Assembly (NCBI GenBank): GCA_030765065.1
Contig: CM060981.1
Location: 231,019,152 to 231,083,151, forward strand
Reading direction: 5' to 3'
From: Deroplatys truncata
Taxonomy: Eukaryota > Arthropoda > Insecta > Mantodea > Mantidae
Length of the DNA stretch: 64,000 nt
Of this stretch, positions 10,785 through 22,432 are shown in pieces; position 1 is the stretch's first letter; every line of letters starts with the position of its first letter. A program made the position numbers and the translations under genes. Under the pieces are notes generated by a model. That model did not search any database. It was not told the DNA's origin and was given only the letters and a program-made list of their open reading frames with translations.

Positions 10785-13700
10785 TTACAAACTATGCTCG
10801 TTCAGCTGTACCTTTCTTAAGCTCCTTATCCACGTATCCCTTGTGTTGCCTAAAAATGTCCCCATCATTTTAATTGTTTCTACTTTTGTGCTTCCCAACA
10901 TTCTTAATGCTACTGCTTCTTTGTTTAGCTTGTCCCATTTTTTTATTCCATATAACCTCTCTCCACCTTTTAACCTTATCACATTCTATTAGACAATGAA
11001 AAGTACTACCCAATTCATCACACATAATACATCTCCCCAAACAATTATATCCATTCCTTTTTAAAAATATTACTCCTGTGCGCATCCACGCAAGACCTAT
11101 TCTACCAAATTGATTAATATATCTACATACTTCTCCCTTCCCCAATTTCTTTTAACTGATTTATACAAGATCAATGATCTTTTATCCTCAAAACTAGCCC
11201 ATATCTCTTGTTATCTTCCACCCTCAATCTCACTTCTTTCCAAAACCCACTGTTATTATATTTATCTAATAGGAAAATATTCCTCATACCAATTTCTTTT
11301 AGGACATTTCCCATCTCCTCTAACCAACACTCTTCCCCTAAGACAGCTTTTTGAAACTGAATGCATTCTTTTAATATATTACTATCTTCTAAATTTAAAC
11401 ATCTATACCAATACTTCAAAATTCTTTCCACTATTATACCTTTTCTCCTTACCCTTCCTAGCTCTGCCAGTGCCACGCCCCTTGGTGAACTCTTGGGTAA
11501 ACCCAAAACTTCTTTACAAAACATTCTATGGACTATATCAATCTTAATCCATCCCTTTGCCACCCCCCATATTTCTATTCCATATAACATTTTTGACTCT
11601 ACTACAGCTTCATATAGCCTTTCCAACCAGTTCATTGTTAGCGTGGGTGTTTTGCACAAGCAAACTCTAACAGGTTTCATCACTAGCTTTCCTTTCAATT
11701 GTGCATATTTAGATTGTGCTTCTCACTTCCCATTGCTTGAGAATCTAATCCCCAAGTAATCAAATTCTTTTACCACCTCTATTTGCTCTCCATTTATATA
11801 CCATCTTTCCTCTCTTTTTAATTTTGATCCTTTCTTGAACACTATTATCTTGGACTTTTTTGTATTCATCTTTAGCCCCCATTCCATACAAAATTTTGCA
11901 ATTTCATTGATAGCATGTTGCAACCCTATCACTGTTACTGGCCCAGCTACTAGATCATCTGCAAATAATAACCCTAGCATTTCCTTTTTCCCTATGACTG
12001 GACAGTGTATATTACTTTTCATTATTCTATCTAAAATATCATCTATAAATAAGTTAAATAATATTGGACTGAGTTTACAACCTTGCCTCAGACCTAAATT
12101 TTGCTGTATATAATCAATAGTACTATTTCTTCCACATTTTACACAAAATTTAATTCCTTCATACAATTTTTGTATTCCCTCGATGAATGCAGTGCTGACT
12201 CCTTTGTTCCTCAATTTATATACCAAAGCCTCTCTGTTTATAGTATCAAAAGCCTTCTCGAAGTCTGCAAAAAATATGTATACCCTACCCCTTTTATTTC
12301 TTAAGTATTTGCTTACTATGGTTTGAATTATCATTATGTTATCTATTGTTCTTTTTCCTAAAACCTGCTTGGTATTCTGATAGCTTATCTTCCCTCTCTA
12401 CCCACTCGTATAATCTTCTAGCTAATATACCAGTGTATATTTTGCCTAATATAGATAATAAACTAATTCCTCTGTTGTTGCTTGGATTATTTGTATCTCC
12501 CTTTCCTTTATACAATGGTGCAATAATGCTCATTTTCCAGCTCTCCGGTATCACTTTCTTCTCTTTGATTCTGTTAAATAGCTGTGTCAACAACTTTGTA
12601 CCCTCTCCTAACTCCCCAAAATTTTTCCAAAATTCCCCCGGAATTCCATCGGCCCCTGTAGCCTTCCTCTGTTTTAATTTTTTTATTTCATACTCTACCT
12701 CTATGGTTGTAATCTCTTTGTCTAAGTGGTCCACTCTGTTCTCAAAATTTCCCCAATATACTTCACTTTTTTGAACTCTTCCTCCCCCCAATAAACCTTC
12801 GAAATGATATTTCCATTCCCTTGGTGTTATCTTATTAACTACCTGTTTCTTTCTGTACATTTCCTTAACAACTGACCATATATATTTATTTTCTTTTCCT
12901 CTGATCGCCTCCTTAATCTTTTCTCCCATTCTTTGCTGCCAATCCTTCTTTTTCTCATCTAGTAGACATTTATAACCCCTTTTATTTGCTAAAAAAATTT
13001 GCCTATCTTCCTCCTCTTCTGACCTTCTCCATCTATCCATTTCTTTCATCTTTTCTTTCTTAGCCTTTCCACGCTCTTCATCATACCACCCACACTGATT
13101 TTCATTCACTTTAGGCTTCACTTCCATCCTGCTACCTGCCCACTTAACCATTGATTCTAGCCTTTCCAGTGCTCCCTCTATCCTCCCACATTGTAATGCT
13201 TCTATAATACCAAGTTTACTTAATTCACCACACTTTGAAGTTAAATTACACCTAAATTGTTCTGCGTTCTCCTCTTTCCATTTGTAACTTCTGATTTGTT
13301 TTAATGCTAATTTTTCATCTTCCTTGTAACATAACCCTAGTCTTATTTTCATCTTTAATGGAAAATGACTACTATTTGTTATTATGTTTATAATCTTGAA
13401 TTCTTCCATCACCTCTTCGACTCCTATACTACATATCATATAGTCTATTACACTTTGACCGATTACACTTACAAATGTAAATTCTCCCCACTGGTCCTCT
13501 CCTTTGTACCCATTACATATTAAATTATTCTGTTCGCAGAATTCTATTAACTTTCTACCTTCTGCATTTATCACTTTATCTCTACTTCTCCTCTCCTTTT
13601 CCTCATTTTTTTCCCAGATACATTTATTTTCTACATTTAAGCTTCTTAGATTATATTCTCCTACTCTTGCATTAAAATCCCCTACTACAATGAACTCTAT

Positions 13701-14135
13701 GTTAGGATTTTTGCTTCTTAATTCTTCCATACTATCATTCAGTCTTATATATAAATTGTCCTTATAAAATTCCGAGACTTCTGGTGGGTTATAGACTATG
13801 CCTAATCCTATACAAACTTCCATCCCCTTCGCCCTATTTATCTTTATCCACATTATTTGGCCTTTCTCTATACTCAACACTTCACACACATTTATTCCAC
13901 TACTCTTGTTAATGAACGCTCCAATACCACCAGAGGCCCTCCCTCTTTTGCTTTTCCTTTTACCATGATCCCCTATATAGTCATATCCTACCACATCTAT
14001 CTTCTCACTTTCATTCAACCAAGTTTCCACCATTACTATTATTTCACCTAATTTTAGCACTTCAAATACTTCGCCATTTATCACTTTCGATTTTAGCCCT
14101 TCCACATTAAATGACACCACCTTCAAATCTAGACC
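10785..14135 (-). pseudogene. LINE family L ORF2, copy 1 (endonuclease/RT), broken
   Basis: The longest intact part (12339-14126) holds the apurinic-type endonuclease with SFNVEGLK, VETWL, GDFNARVG, SVIDYMICS and SSHFPL motifs, then the start of the reverse transcriptase (IIAPLYKGKGDTNNPSN, ISLLSILGKIY). After a frameshift near 12336 the RT continues at 11723-12334 with FFADFEKAFDTI, LRQGCKLSPILFNLFIDDI and the catalytic LLFADDLV. Further frames at 11171-11698 and 10785-11145 give the C-terminal domain, including the CIMCDELGSTFHCLIEC Cys-His motif. Frameshifts near 12336, 11710, 11160 and 10930 inactivate it. The frame begins directly after the ORF1 TAG stop with no ATG at its start. Confidence 0.9.
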
Positions 14136-15280
14136 CTATCTTGAATCCCTTCTTCCCTCTCTGTATTTTTCTAACTTTGCCCTATATCTAGTTTTCCTCT
14201 CCTGCGCTGCCAGATCTTCTTTCTCCTCCTCTAATTCCAGGATACTTCCTTCTGGGGTTGACACCACTTTGAGGCCGCTTCCACTCGCGATCATCTGTTT
14301 TTCTCGATCTGCTGCCACCAGGGTCAACGCCTCTTGCTTCTCTCGTTCACTGGGTATGACGCATCTCCTTGGTGACGTCACGCCAGCTGTTTCCTCCCTT
14401 CCACTTGCACCTCTACGCACGTGTCCCTCTCGTTCTTGGATTACGTCGGCCTGCTTCACTGCATTCACTTCCTCTGCTGAATTTGCTCCGCTTGTTGTTC
14501 GATCTGGAATCAAACGCTGACTCATATCCTGCTTCCTGCCATGTATCCACAATTCTAGTCCTCTTACAAATGATTTTTTTCCTTCTTGCTGGCTTGATTC
14601 ATTTTTGCTAATAACAATCTTCTTATCTCTCTCTCTTCTTTTCCATAGTCTCGTTCAACAAAAATTCTCGTTCCTTTCAATTTTCTTCCGTTATTCAAAA
14701 CTGTCCATTTGATTTTACTAGTTGCAAATTTTACTACTATAGGTCTGGCTCTGTTGCCCCTTCTTCCGATTCTAAAACACGTTATAATTTCCCAGCCTGC
14801 CAGCTTTATATCCATTCGTCTTTCTGGTATTTCCTCCACTGCTTGCTCTAGGCTTTTCTCTCTGTTTTCCTCCACCCCGAATATCACTATATTGTGTCTT
14901 CTTGTCTCCATTTCCATATTCCGTTCCATCTTGTTCAATCTTTCTTTACAGATGCGAAGTTCTTCATGCACTTCCTTCGTTGTAGTGAACAGCATTCCTT
15001 TCAATTCTTCTATCTTTCTGTCGATATTTAATTCTATTCTCTTTTCTATTTTCTTCAGATCCACTATATCCTCTGAAATGATTTTTAACATTGTCATTAT
15101 CTGTGTCATTCCTTCAGGTCCTGGGTTTAATTCTACTCCTCCAATAACCAATAATACTGCCAGGATCGCAAACAACCATAGGTATTCCTTTGATACTTGG
15201 TTCCTTTTCTCTTCCTTATTCTTTTTACCATTTGTAAAGCACCCAACTCTGGCCGTATACACTTCCAAATCTACCCCCAT
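14136..15280 (-). pseudogene. LINE family L ORF1, copy 1, frameshifted
   Basis: It reads right to left from the ATG at 15280. The N-terminal part carries a basic segment, a hydrophobic stretch (EYLWLFAILAVLLVIG) and a 2A-like GGVELNPGP motif at 15116-15142. It then has a charged, coiled-coil-prone region and an L1-ORF1-like RNA-binding block (RRHNIVIFGVEENREKS, then RPIVVKFATSKIKW). A frameshift near 14558 separates the C-terminal part (14136-14552), which ends RDSR-TAG. The stop is in frame with ORF2, as in copy 2. Confidence 0.88.
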
Positions 15281-15369
15281 TTTTCTTTTTTCCGATCTTT
15301 CCAGGAGCGCTACATATACGCGACCACTCGCTTCTGCTGCTCGCACTAGACCACCAAATGAGTTAGTAA

Positions 15370-16080
15370 GGCAGTAAAAGAAACAGCTAGGGCTACAGTA
15401 GCAGTAGTGTATAGGATAAGAAAGGACTGAATGAATGAAAGGATACCATAAAAAAGAAAGTAAAAAGGGTGGAGGAAACAAAACATGCTAGGTTAGTACA
15501 ATATGGAGTAGTGCAAAGCGGAGTGTGACACATCATTCTTTCTTTGCTGTTTGAAAACATTCTACACAGACTGAATGTGATTTTGTCAAAGGTAAACAGA
15601 TGATACTCCAGCAAATTATAGTTTTTATTGTTTTATATATCCATATTTTTGTGATAATATATATTTTTATGCCTGTAAAATTGTATTTTGAAGCACTAAA
15701 AATACAAAGAGGAAGATGAAGTAGAGCTGAAAATTAAATGTCTTACAATTGCCTTAAACAGCAGTGCAGATATTGCACTATTTGGTGATGTGTCATTTAC
15801 AAAATGACATTAAATTGGTATACTGATTGCAGCTGAGCGCCAAAGTTGCGAGTGTACACATAGCACATGTGGCAAAAGTGTGCCCCATTTAACCTGCACT
15901 GTTTTTTAAGTGTGAGATACGCTATATACATTGTAAGCATGTTCATACTTGATGTCATCCTAATTTCCTGTTTGTACTTGTTAATCATGCTGGCAATATA
16001 ATTGATACATCAGTAAATATCTTAACATTGTATTATGTGAGATTGCAATTTTCTATGCTAGAGGGCAGAATCCCCATAAA
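15370..16080. other. COQ8 intron segment, no features seen
   Basis: AT-rich sequence between two elements; no exon or known repeat was recognised. Confidence 0.4.
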
Positions 16081-16851
16081 CGAGGGCTGTCCCAGAAGTA
16101 AACAAAGAAAAACACAACAATTTTGGGAAAAAAATCTTTATTTCTGTACATAGTCTCCTTTCAGCTCGAACACTTTTCCCAGAAATGTTCAATAGCTTTG
16201 ATACCTTGTTTATAGTGAGAACCATCGAGTTCTGTAAAATAACCATCAACTGCAAACTCCACCTCTTCATTGTTGGCAAATCTTTTACCACCAAGCCATT
16301 TCTTCAACTTTGGAAACAGAAAATAATCAGAGGGGGCTAAGTCTGGTGAATAGGGTGCATGAGAAAGCAATTCAAACTTTAACTCATTGATTTTGGCCAT
16401 GGCAATAATGGATGTTTAAACTAGTGCATTGTCTTGATGAAACAGAACTATATTTTTCGCTAAATGCGGCCATTTTTGCTTGATTTCATCATTCAAATGC
16501 TGCAATAAGTTTGCATAATACTCGCCATTGATTGCTTATCCTTTTTGAAGATAATCAATGAAACATGCGCCCTATTCGTCAGACAGCCCCCTCTGATTAT
16601 TTTCTGTTTCCATAGTTGAAGAAATAGCTTGGTGGTAAAAGATTTGCCAACAATGAAGAGGTGGAGTTTGCAGTTGATGGCTATTTTACAGAACTCGATG
16701 GTTCTCACTATAAACAGGGTATCGAAGCTATTGAACATAACTGGAAAAAGTGTATCGAGCTGAAAGGAAACTATGTAGAGAAATAAAGATGTTTTTTCCC
16801 AAAATGTTTGTGTTTTCTTTATTAGCTCAGGTACTTCTGGGACAGCCCTTG
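16081..16851. mobile_element. Fold-back mariner derivative
   Basis: The outer ends are inverted copies: the left starts CGAGGGCTGTCCCAGAAGTA, and the reverse complement of the right end starts CAAGGGCTGTCCCAGAAGTA, with TA after the right end. The left half carries the C-terminal part of a mariner transposase on the - strand (PYSPDLAPSDYFLFPKLKKW, WLGGKRFANNEEVEFAVDGY). The right half (about 16600-16785) repeats its last quarter on the + strand (HYKQGIEAIEH, ELKGNYVEK), ending in the same 3' UTR and terminal repeat. The arms are about 16081-16340 and 16594-16851, around a loop of transposase sequence. The element therefore has two 3' ends and no 5' end. Confidence 0.85.
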
Positions 16852-16894
16852 TATATAAATTACTGTTCACTAATTCCTTGAATAGTATGAATTG

Positions 16895-18090
16895 AATTTG
16901 AATTTATTGTGCAATTTGTTTTACAATTCGGTTTACAATTTTTATACAATGTATATCTCTCGTATCCCTCTTAAATACATTGATCCCATTCTCATCCACC
17001 TAAACCTTCCCTTTCTTACCTATTACAGCAATCAATGTAGCTCTCTCTTCCCGACCCCTTCTTTATTAATTTATAAAAGCTTAATAAATTTTTGTCTTCA
17101 AGGCTTCCCTATATCTCTTGCTGTTCTATATCTTCCACTCTGTTTCTTACTACTTTCCAAAACCCATTTGTATTTCTTTCCTCTAATTGAAATTGAGTTT
17201 TTTATTTATGGACGCTCTTTAACTACTATGGTCCTTAGCGTCCCATTCTATAGTGGGCGTATCCTCCATTACAATTAACTCCATTATTTTTTTTGGTTTC
17301 TAGCTGTTTTTGCTTTTTAGAGCCTTTTGCTGAGTCATGCATGTCTTTAAGATTTCACCTTCCTCAATTGTCATTCATCTAAACCAAAATTTTAAAATTC
17401 TTTCTACTATTATACCTTTCCTCCTAGTTCTACTAATGCAACCTCATCTGGTGCTGCTCTTGGTAGCACAATTAATTCTTTACAAACATTCTATACATTT
17501 GGTCAGTTTTCTTACATTCTCTCCAAACGTTTTGTCGACATCTCTAATTTATATTTGCATATTCTTATTCCTGTCATAGCTGCCTTCCCTTTAGCTAATA
17601 TCTTCCTGCCATGTGCTCCCCTTCCCTGCTATTACTCAACCTTACTCCCAAATAGCCATATTCTTTGACTACTTCCAGTTCTTGACCACCTAGATACCAT
17701 TGTTCTTCTTTCCTGTTTATTTTTATTTTCTTTTTTAAAAATTATCACTTTGAATTTATTTATATTTACCTTAATTCTCCATTTTTCGCAAAATTCTTTG
17801 AATTTCATTTATTGCTTTTCGTAACCCTATTATAGATATAGGACCTACCATAAGGTCGTCTGCGTATAATAAACTGGAATCTCCTTATGGTTTATTGCTG
17901 GACAATGCTGATTTCTTAGTGTTACTCTTTCTAATATATATATCATGTATGAATAGGTTAAATAATATTGGACTCAGTTTACATCCCTGTCTTAATACTA
18001 TTTTTTGTTGAATCGTCTCTGCGATGCTGCTTTTTTCACCACGTATACCAAACTTTACATGAAGAGGCGTAACATAATTTGTAAACTGAT
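16895..18090 (-). mobile_element. LINE relic related to family L
   Basis: The - strand retains a degraded reverse transcriptase: LRQGCKLSPILFNLFIHDI at 17940-18000, and a YADDLMVG catalytic block near 17840-17870 (YADD instead of FADD). The C-terminal region downstream is broken by many stops, and a SINE tail fragment lies within it at about 17192-17265. It is older and more diverged than the two full copies. Confidence 0.75.
17192..17265 (-). repeat. SINE family S1, 3' fragment
   Basis: The sequence matches the S1 tail block (TTTATTTATGGACGCTCTTT, then ACTATGGTCCTTAG and CCCATTCTATA), in the same orientation as the copy at 35886-36174. Only about 70 bp of the 3' end remains. Confidence 0.75.
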
Positions 18091-18422
18091 TAACCAAGCT
18101 AATCGTGGCTAATGAGCATGAATTAAAATCAGCTGATACTTCTAGTCCAATCATGCCAGATGAAGTGAAATTACAGTATATCCATATTCTAAACAAACAA
18201 ATAAATTGCCCATTAAATGCACGGAAAACGCACTGTAAGATCATGAAGCTATTCAACATTAGTCATGTTTAAGACTACTACCAGTACTGTGTAATTCTGA
18301 TTCACACCGTAGCCTATTTTATTAGCCACTCAAGCTAATAAATGAAGCCGGAATAATATGGGGGCTGATTTAGTCATGTTGAAAAATGCTAACAAGCAAG
18401 CAGGAAGGAAGAAATAGAAAAA

Positions 18423-19373
18423 TCTGATGTGTTACACTCACATGACTTTCTCTACTCTTGTACAAATTATTTTTACAAGGTCTTATTCTCCATCTATTTC
18501 ATATTAATCGAGATAAATATTTGCAGAAACGATCTTTTGACATGCAAAGAGAATTACATTTTACACATAGCGACCAGTTCTAAAAATATTTGACTATCGC
18601 TTAAGGCGTACTGTGTATCCCTTGTTTTATATTTGCAAGGGCAATATAGAAATACAGTAGCCTTTAAGCATAGACATATCTCTTAATAGCTGGTTGCAAG
18701 GTGCAGCACCATTCCCTTTGCCTCAGATTAATACTCTTTGCATATACAAGACAAAAAAATGAATAATGAATTCCCATTTGAGAAAATAAGTATTGAAAAA
18801 TTTAAGGGAATAACAAGCAATATCTCGAAAATGGTTCACTCAACAAAAAAAATGTATGTGACATAAATTGTGTATTTTAACGCGATCTACATTTTGTGTG
18901 TAGTAAAACTTTGTCTATCTCTTATGGTTTACCAGTTATGCAAAAGTCGTTCACAATGAAGAATACTTTTGGAGACATTCCCAGAAAATTCAAGATATAC
19001 ATTTTATTTGTCATGAAAATATCTTAAACATATGATATTTTAATCAAAATCGTTAGAGCCATTTTTGAGAAAATTAAAATTTTCAAAAAATCTTCCATGT
19101 AAAGGGTAATCTGGCGTGGGGGGATTTTCTTGAAAACCTTCGTGTCGCATCTCTGGAAGATACTGAACCTAAATACTAAGTTTGATGTTTATCTGACTGT
19201 TCGTTTCTGAGTTATACTGTTTACAGACAGACACACACACGGACATGTTTCCAAAAATTTTTTTTTTTTGGATTCAAGGGGTCTCAAAACATGTATTTCC
19301 GATGAAATCTTGGTATCGAATTTTTGGGTGGAATACAATGCTTCCCCTACTTACTATACGTAGTAGAGAAAGT
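18423..19373 (-). repeat. R-family interspersed repeat, copy 2
   Basis: An inverted copy of the R repeat. It starts TCTGATGTGTTACACTCACA after an A run and ends TAGTAGAGAAAGT before an A run. The internal CACACACACGGACATG tract matches the reverse complement of the microsatellite in copy 1. Confidence 0.9.
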
Positions 19374-20055
19374 AAAAATAGGGGATTGTTTTAATAAAAA
19401 TGAAAGAGAAATAGATGAGAAACTCAAAGAGAAGGAAAAGGGAGGGGAGGTAAAATAAATTAAATTGTAATGAGGCTTTAGCAGAGAGAAATAAAGGTTG
19501 CACAGCAGTGCTGAAGGCCAAAGAGCTATACTGGCTGTGCAACACAAAGTAGGATACCAGACATGTACATAATAAAAAGAAGCATGAAAATAAATTTGAC
19601 AAATTTGTAAAATTGTAACATGGAATGTGTGCAATAAATTACATAAATACAATAAATGAAACCATGATGTGTTGGGTACGTGCAAACTGATAGAAGTCAC
19701 CATAACCATAATGTAGTTTACTACTTGTGCCTTCTGTACAAAAACTATTAAATATCTAAATTTAGGGAAAAATTGAGTTGGAGTTGTAGCACTTACATTT
19801 CTTACATATTTTTGTGTCTTGATTGGTTTCAGGAACTACTTGGTCTCACCGTCAGAAGTGACCAACTTCTTGACTGAAGTCAAGACACAAGAATATTTAA
19901 GTGAAGTAAGTGTTTCAAGTCCGACTCAATTTTTTCATAAATTTAATTTCACATCACTGATGCCAGGTTATTAAAATATAAACAAATTAAATATCTATTT
20001 TTAATGTAGAAAATTTGGGAGAAATTTTAATATATAATTTCTTTCTGTGTTGCAG

Positions 20056-20281
20056 CTTAGTGCGACAGCAAAACAAAGGAAAGTACCAGCATCTCGTATT
20101 GCACGCATGATGTCCTTTGGGGGTCTTGCTGCAGGTTTAGGGTTAGGTACTGTTGCAGAGGTTACTAGAAGATCTCTGGGTCTGAAGAAAGAGGCACCAA
20201 CAGTGTCAGGGGCACTTGACAGCGTATTCTTGACTGAAGCCAATGCTGAAAGGATTGTCGACACTTTGTGCAAAGTTAGAG
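20056..20281 (+). CDS. COQ8: COQ8 exon B, KxGQ-domain lead-in
   Basis: It follows a TGTTGCAG acceptor and ends at AAAGTTAGAG before GTATTT. It encodes [19 protein letters not shown], then [20 protein letters not shown] (a glycine-rich, probably membrane-associated helix of the COQ8 N-terminal extension) and [19 protein letters not shown]. These match conserved blocks of animal COQ8A/COQ8B. Phase 0 at the start and phase 1 at the end fit its neighbours: the split Gly codon is completed by the next exon to give [11 protein letters not shown]. Confidence 0.93.
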
Positions 20282-20867
20282 GTATTTATACGGAATGAAA
20301 TTATAAAATTATGTTTTATACTGCAGCCCAGTCGTTATATCTCTGGCTCTGATGTATCTTGTGACCGAGAGCAACAGCATTTCTGGTCTTACTGCTGCTG
20401 TTAACTTGTGTTAAAGTAACACAACAAACAACAAGGCCACTTTGCATAGAAGAGAGTTGGTAACATGGCGCAGGAAGAGAAGATAAATATGGGGAGAAGA
20501 CTGGTGATTGGTGCTAAGCAGACAATTTTCACCCATGATGTAAGAATCTCTCCTAATACTGCTGAATTTTTCTGCATGTAACACAGCTCAAATCTCGTGG
20601 CAGTAAACCATCGCTATTAAAAACGTTGTTACAAATTAAACAATGGTGCTGAATTTTAGTATTTATCAGTTAAAATATAGCAGAATGCCTTCATGAACTG
20701 CAGAATTGAGAAGTGCTGTTCATTTTATAGGATGGTAATGCTAATAACTGCTTCCTCTCTCTTTACCTTCATGAAACATCAGGGCTGGAGATAGAGCAAT
20801 GTAACTATATGTATATGTAACGATGGACAAATGGTCAGACAAACCTGCAAACCTATAAAGAAAAATA
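20282..20867. other. COQ8 intron segment, no features seen
   Basis: No element or exon was recognised up to the pogo-like element. Confidence 0.45.
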
Positions 20868-22040
20868 CAGTAGAATCTCATTAGTACGTTTTTGCAGGGA
20901 CCTAAGGATTTGGACGTCATAGGTGGGAAAACGTGTTAACGAAAATGCAAAATCTGCAATTTAAGATCATAGTTATGTAATAAAATCTAATAATTACTAC
21001 GTCTCCATGGGCAATTTAAATGATTTTGAGTACAATTTCATACTGAATATGATCCTCATTTCCATGTTAAATTCAATATGTTTAAATGGATTTGGACACA
21101 CAAAGCCAGAGAATAAATAATTCAAGCTTTTATGTTGGTCAACTTGGATTTTTTAGGTTATGAATGTTTTTGAGAAAATAAATAGCAAATTGTGGAAGTA
21201 ACAATAGTGGCTTTGCTGTGTGTTTTATTACACATTTGATAACTATTTCCGCTAAAAAGGAAAACAAAATTATTGAGCGTGCATCGTGTTATGAGTACAA
21301 TAGATGATAGTATCTTTGTCGTATTGAATATGATTTGAATACGGTAGTTGTTTCGGTACCATGTTTCCATGCAACAAATTTCGTTCCGATCCTCTTCTGC
21401 TCCTATTTTCCAAGAGGAAATTTTTGTTTTAGCATTTTTCCCTTCTTTAAAAGCAGTTTCAATCAATTTAGGCTTGCTAACAATTGTGTTTAAGGTTGAC
21501 GGAGGAATGTTTAACTTCTGCACTATTATCGACATGTTTCATATTGGATTGTGATATACATTCAGGTTTTTTAGTTTTTCACTGTTGGTTATTTACTACA
21601 CTTTCTTTTTTTTCATTGCAAATGAAAAGTTAAAATACAATCTACGTATGTTTGGTCAACACTCAACAATAGCAACTATCATTGGTGTTTACCGTGCCAA
21701 GGTAAAGCATTCTCTATCCCGCCCACACAAATCGTGCCACGCAAATATTTACATACATGCATGTGATTGGTTGCCGATATCTTTCCAGTGACCAAGGATT
21801 TACCAAAGTAGCAAATGAGGACGTCAAACTTTGAACGTGTTAAATGCCTACTCCCACTGGACCGACCGAGGATTGGCCAAAACAGCGAATGAGGACGTCA
21901 AACGTAGTAAGTGGGACTGGGAAAACGCACTAAGCAAACGTTATTTATTATGTTTGGTGATTTGGTACCGCGACTTTTATAATGCAACGTAATACATGGG
22001 AAAACATGTTAATGAGGAACGTGCTAACGAGATTCCACTG
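20868..22040 (-). mobile_element. Pogo-like non-autonomous element, copy 1
   Basis: 1173 bp with terminal inverted repeats (left CAGTAGAATCTCATTAGTAC; reverse complement of the right end CAGTGGAATCTCGTTAGCAC) and TA at both flanks. The - strand interior retains a short frame (about 21158-21535) with NIPPSTLNTIVSKP, which resembles the second helix-turn-helix of CENP-B/pogo transposases. No DDE domain remains. A second copy in opposite orientation lies at 24018-25149. Confidence 0.85.
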
Positions 22041-22432
22041 TATATTGCTGGTATCACAATGAGAAAAAATTAAATTTCTGAATGAAACTTGTAGTGGTTA
22101 TATATTTGTCAGATGTTACAATCCTTAATTTCAACACTTGACCACATGATAATGTACTTAATACAGATTATATAAATTTTAATAGTTTATATTCAACTTG
22201 GAAATCTCCATGCTACCAAGAGCATGATTGTTCAACCTCTATTAATGATAATTTATATTTAATGCTTTCACTTTGCATGAAAGGAATGTAACACTGAAAA
22301 GTCCGCCATTCAGTTCTCTGCTCCTTCTGCAAACTTCAGTATTTTTTTGAGTTTTGCGTTGTGCTCATTAAGCTGTCTTAGCTCAAATTATATTTTTTTT
22401 CTACAGGTGAAAAGTTATAAATTTCTTATGTA

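Larger units (their letters stand above)
10617..15369 (-). mobile_element. Full-length LINE (family L), copy 1, with 14-bp TSD
   Basis: A perfect 14-bp direct repeat (AAATGAGTTAGTAA) at 10617-10630 and 15356-15369 flanks a 4.7-kb APE-type non-LTR retrotransposon at 10631-15355, read right to left. The 3' end is a short reiterated tail (TATTACA-like units) rather than poly(A). Its 5' end (GGTGGTCTAGTGCGAGCAGC on the - strand) closely matches that of copy 2, so both look full length rather than 5' truncated. It has ORF1, an in-frame TAG, then ORF2 (endonuclease, reverse transcriptase, Cys-His motif). Multiple frameshifts make this copy inactive. It sits antisense in a COQ8 intron. Confidence 0.92.

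Noticed and set aside
12339..14126. Long + strand frames opposite the LINE copies (for example 12346-12774 and 14709-15377)
   Set aside because: They are antisense shadows of the LINE ORFs, rich in Leu/Phe/Ser and without known motifs.
19833..19905. Possible COQ8 exon (NYLVSPSEVTNFLTEVKTQE) between CAG and GTAAGT
   Set aside because: Its phase does not fit: exon A ends in phase 0, while this segment needs two bases upstream. Exon A joins directly to exon B in frame and gives the conserved motif, so it is a decoy or at most an alternative exon.
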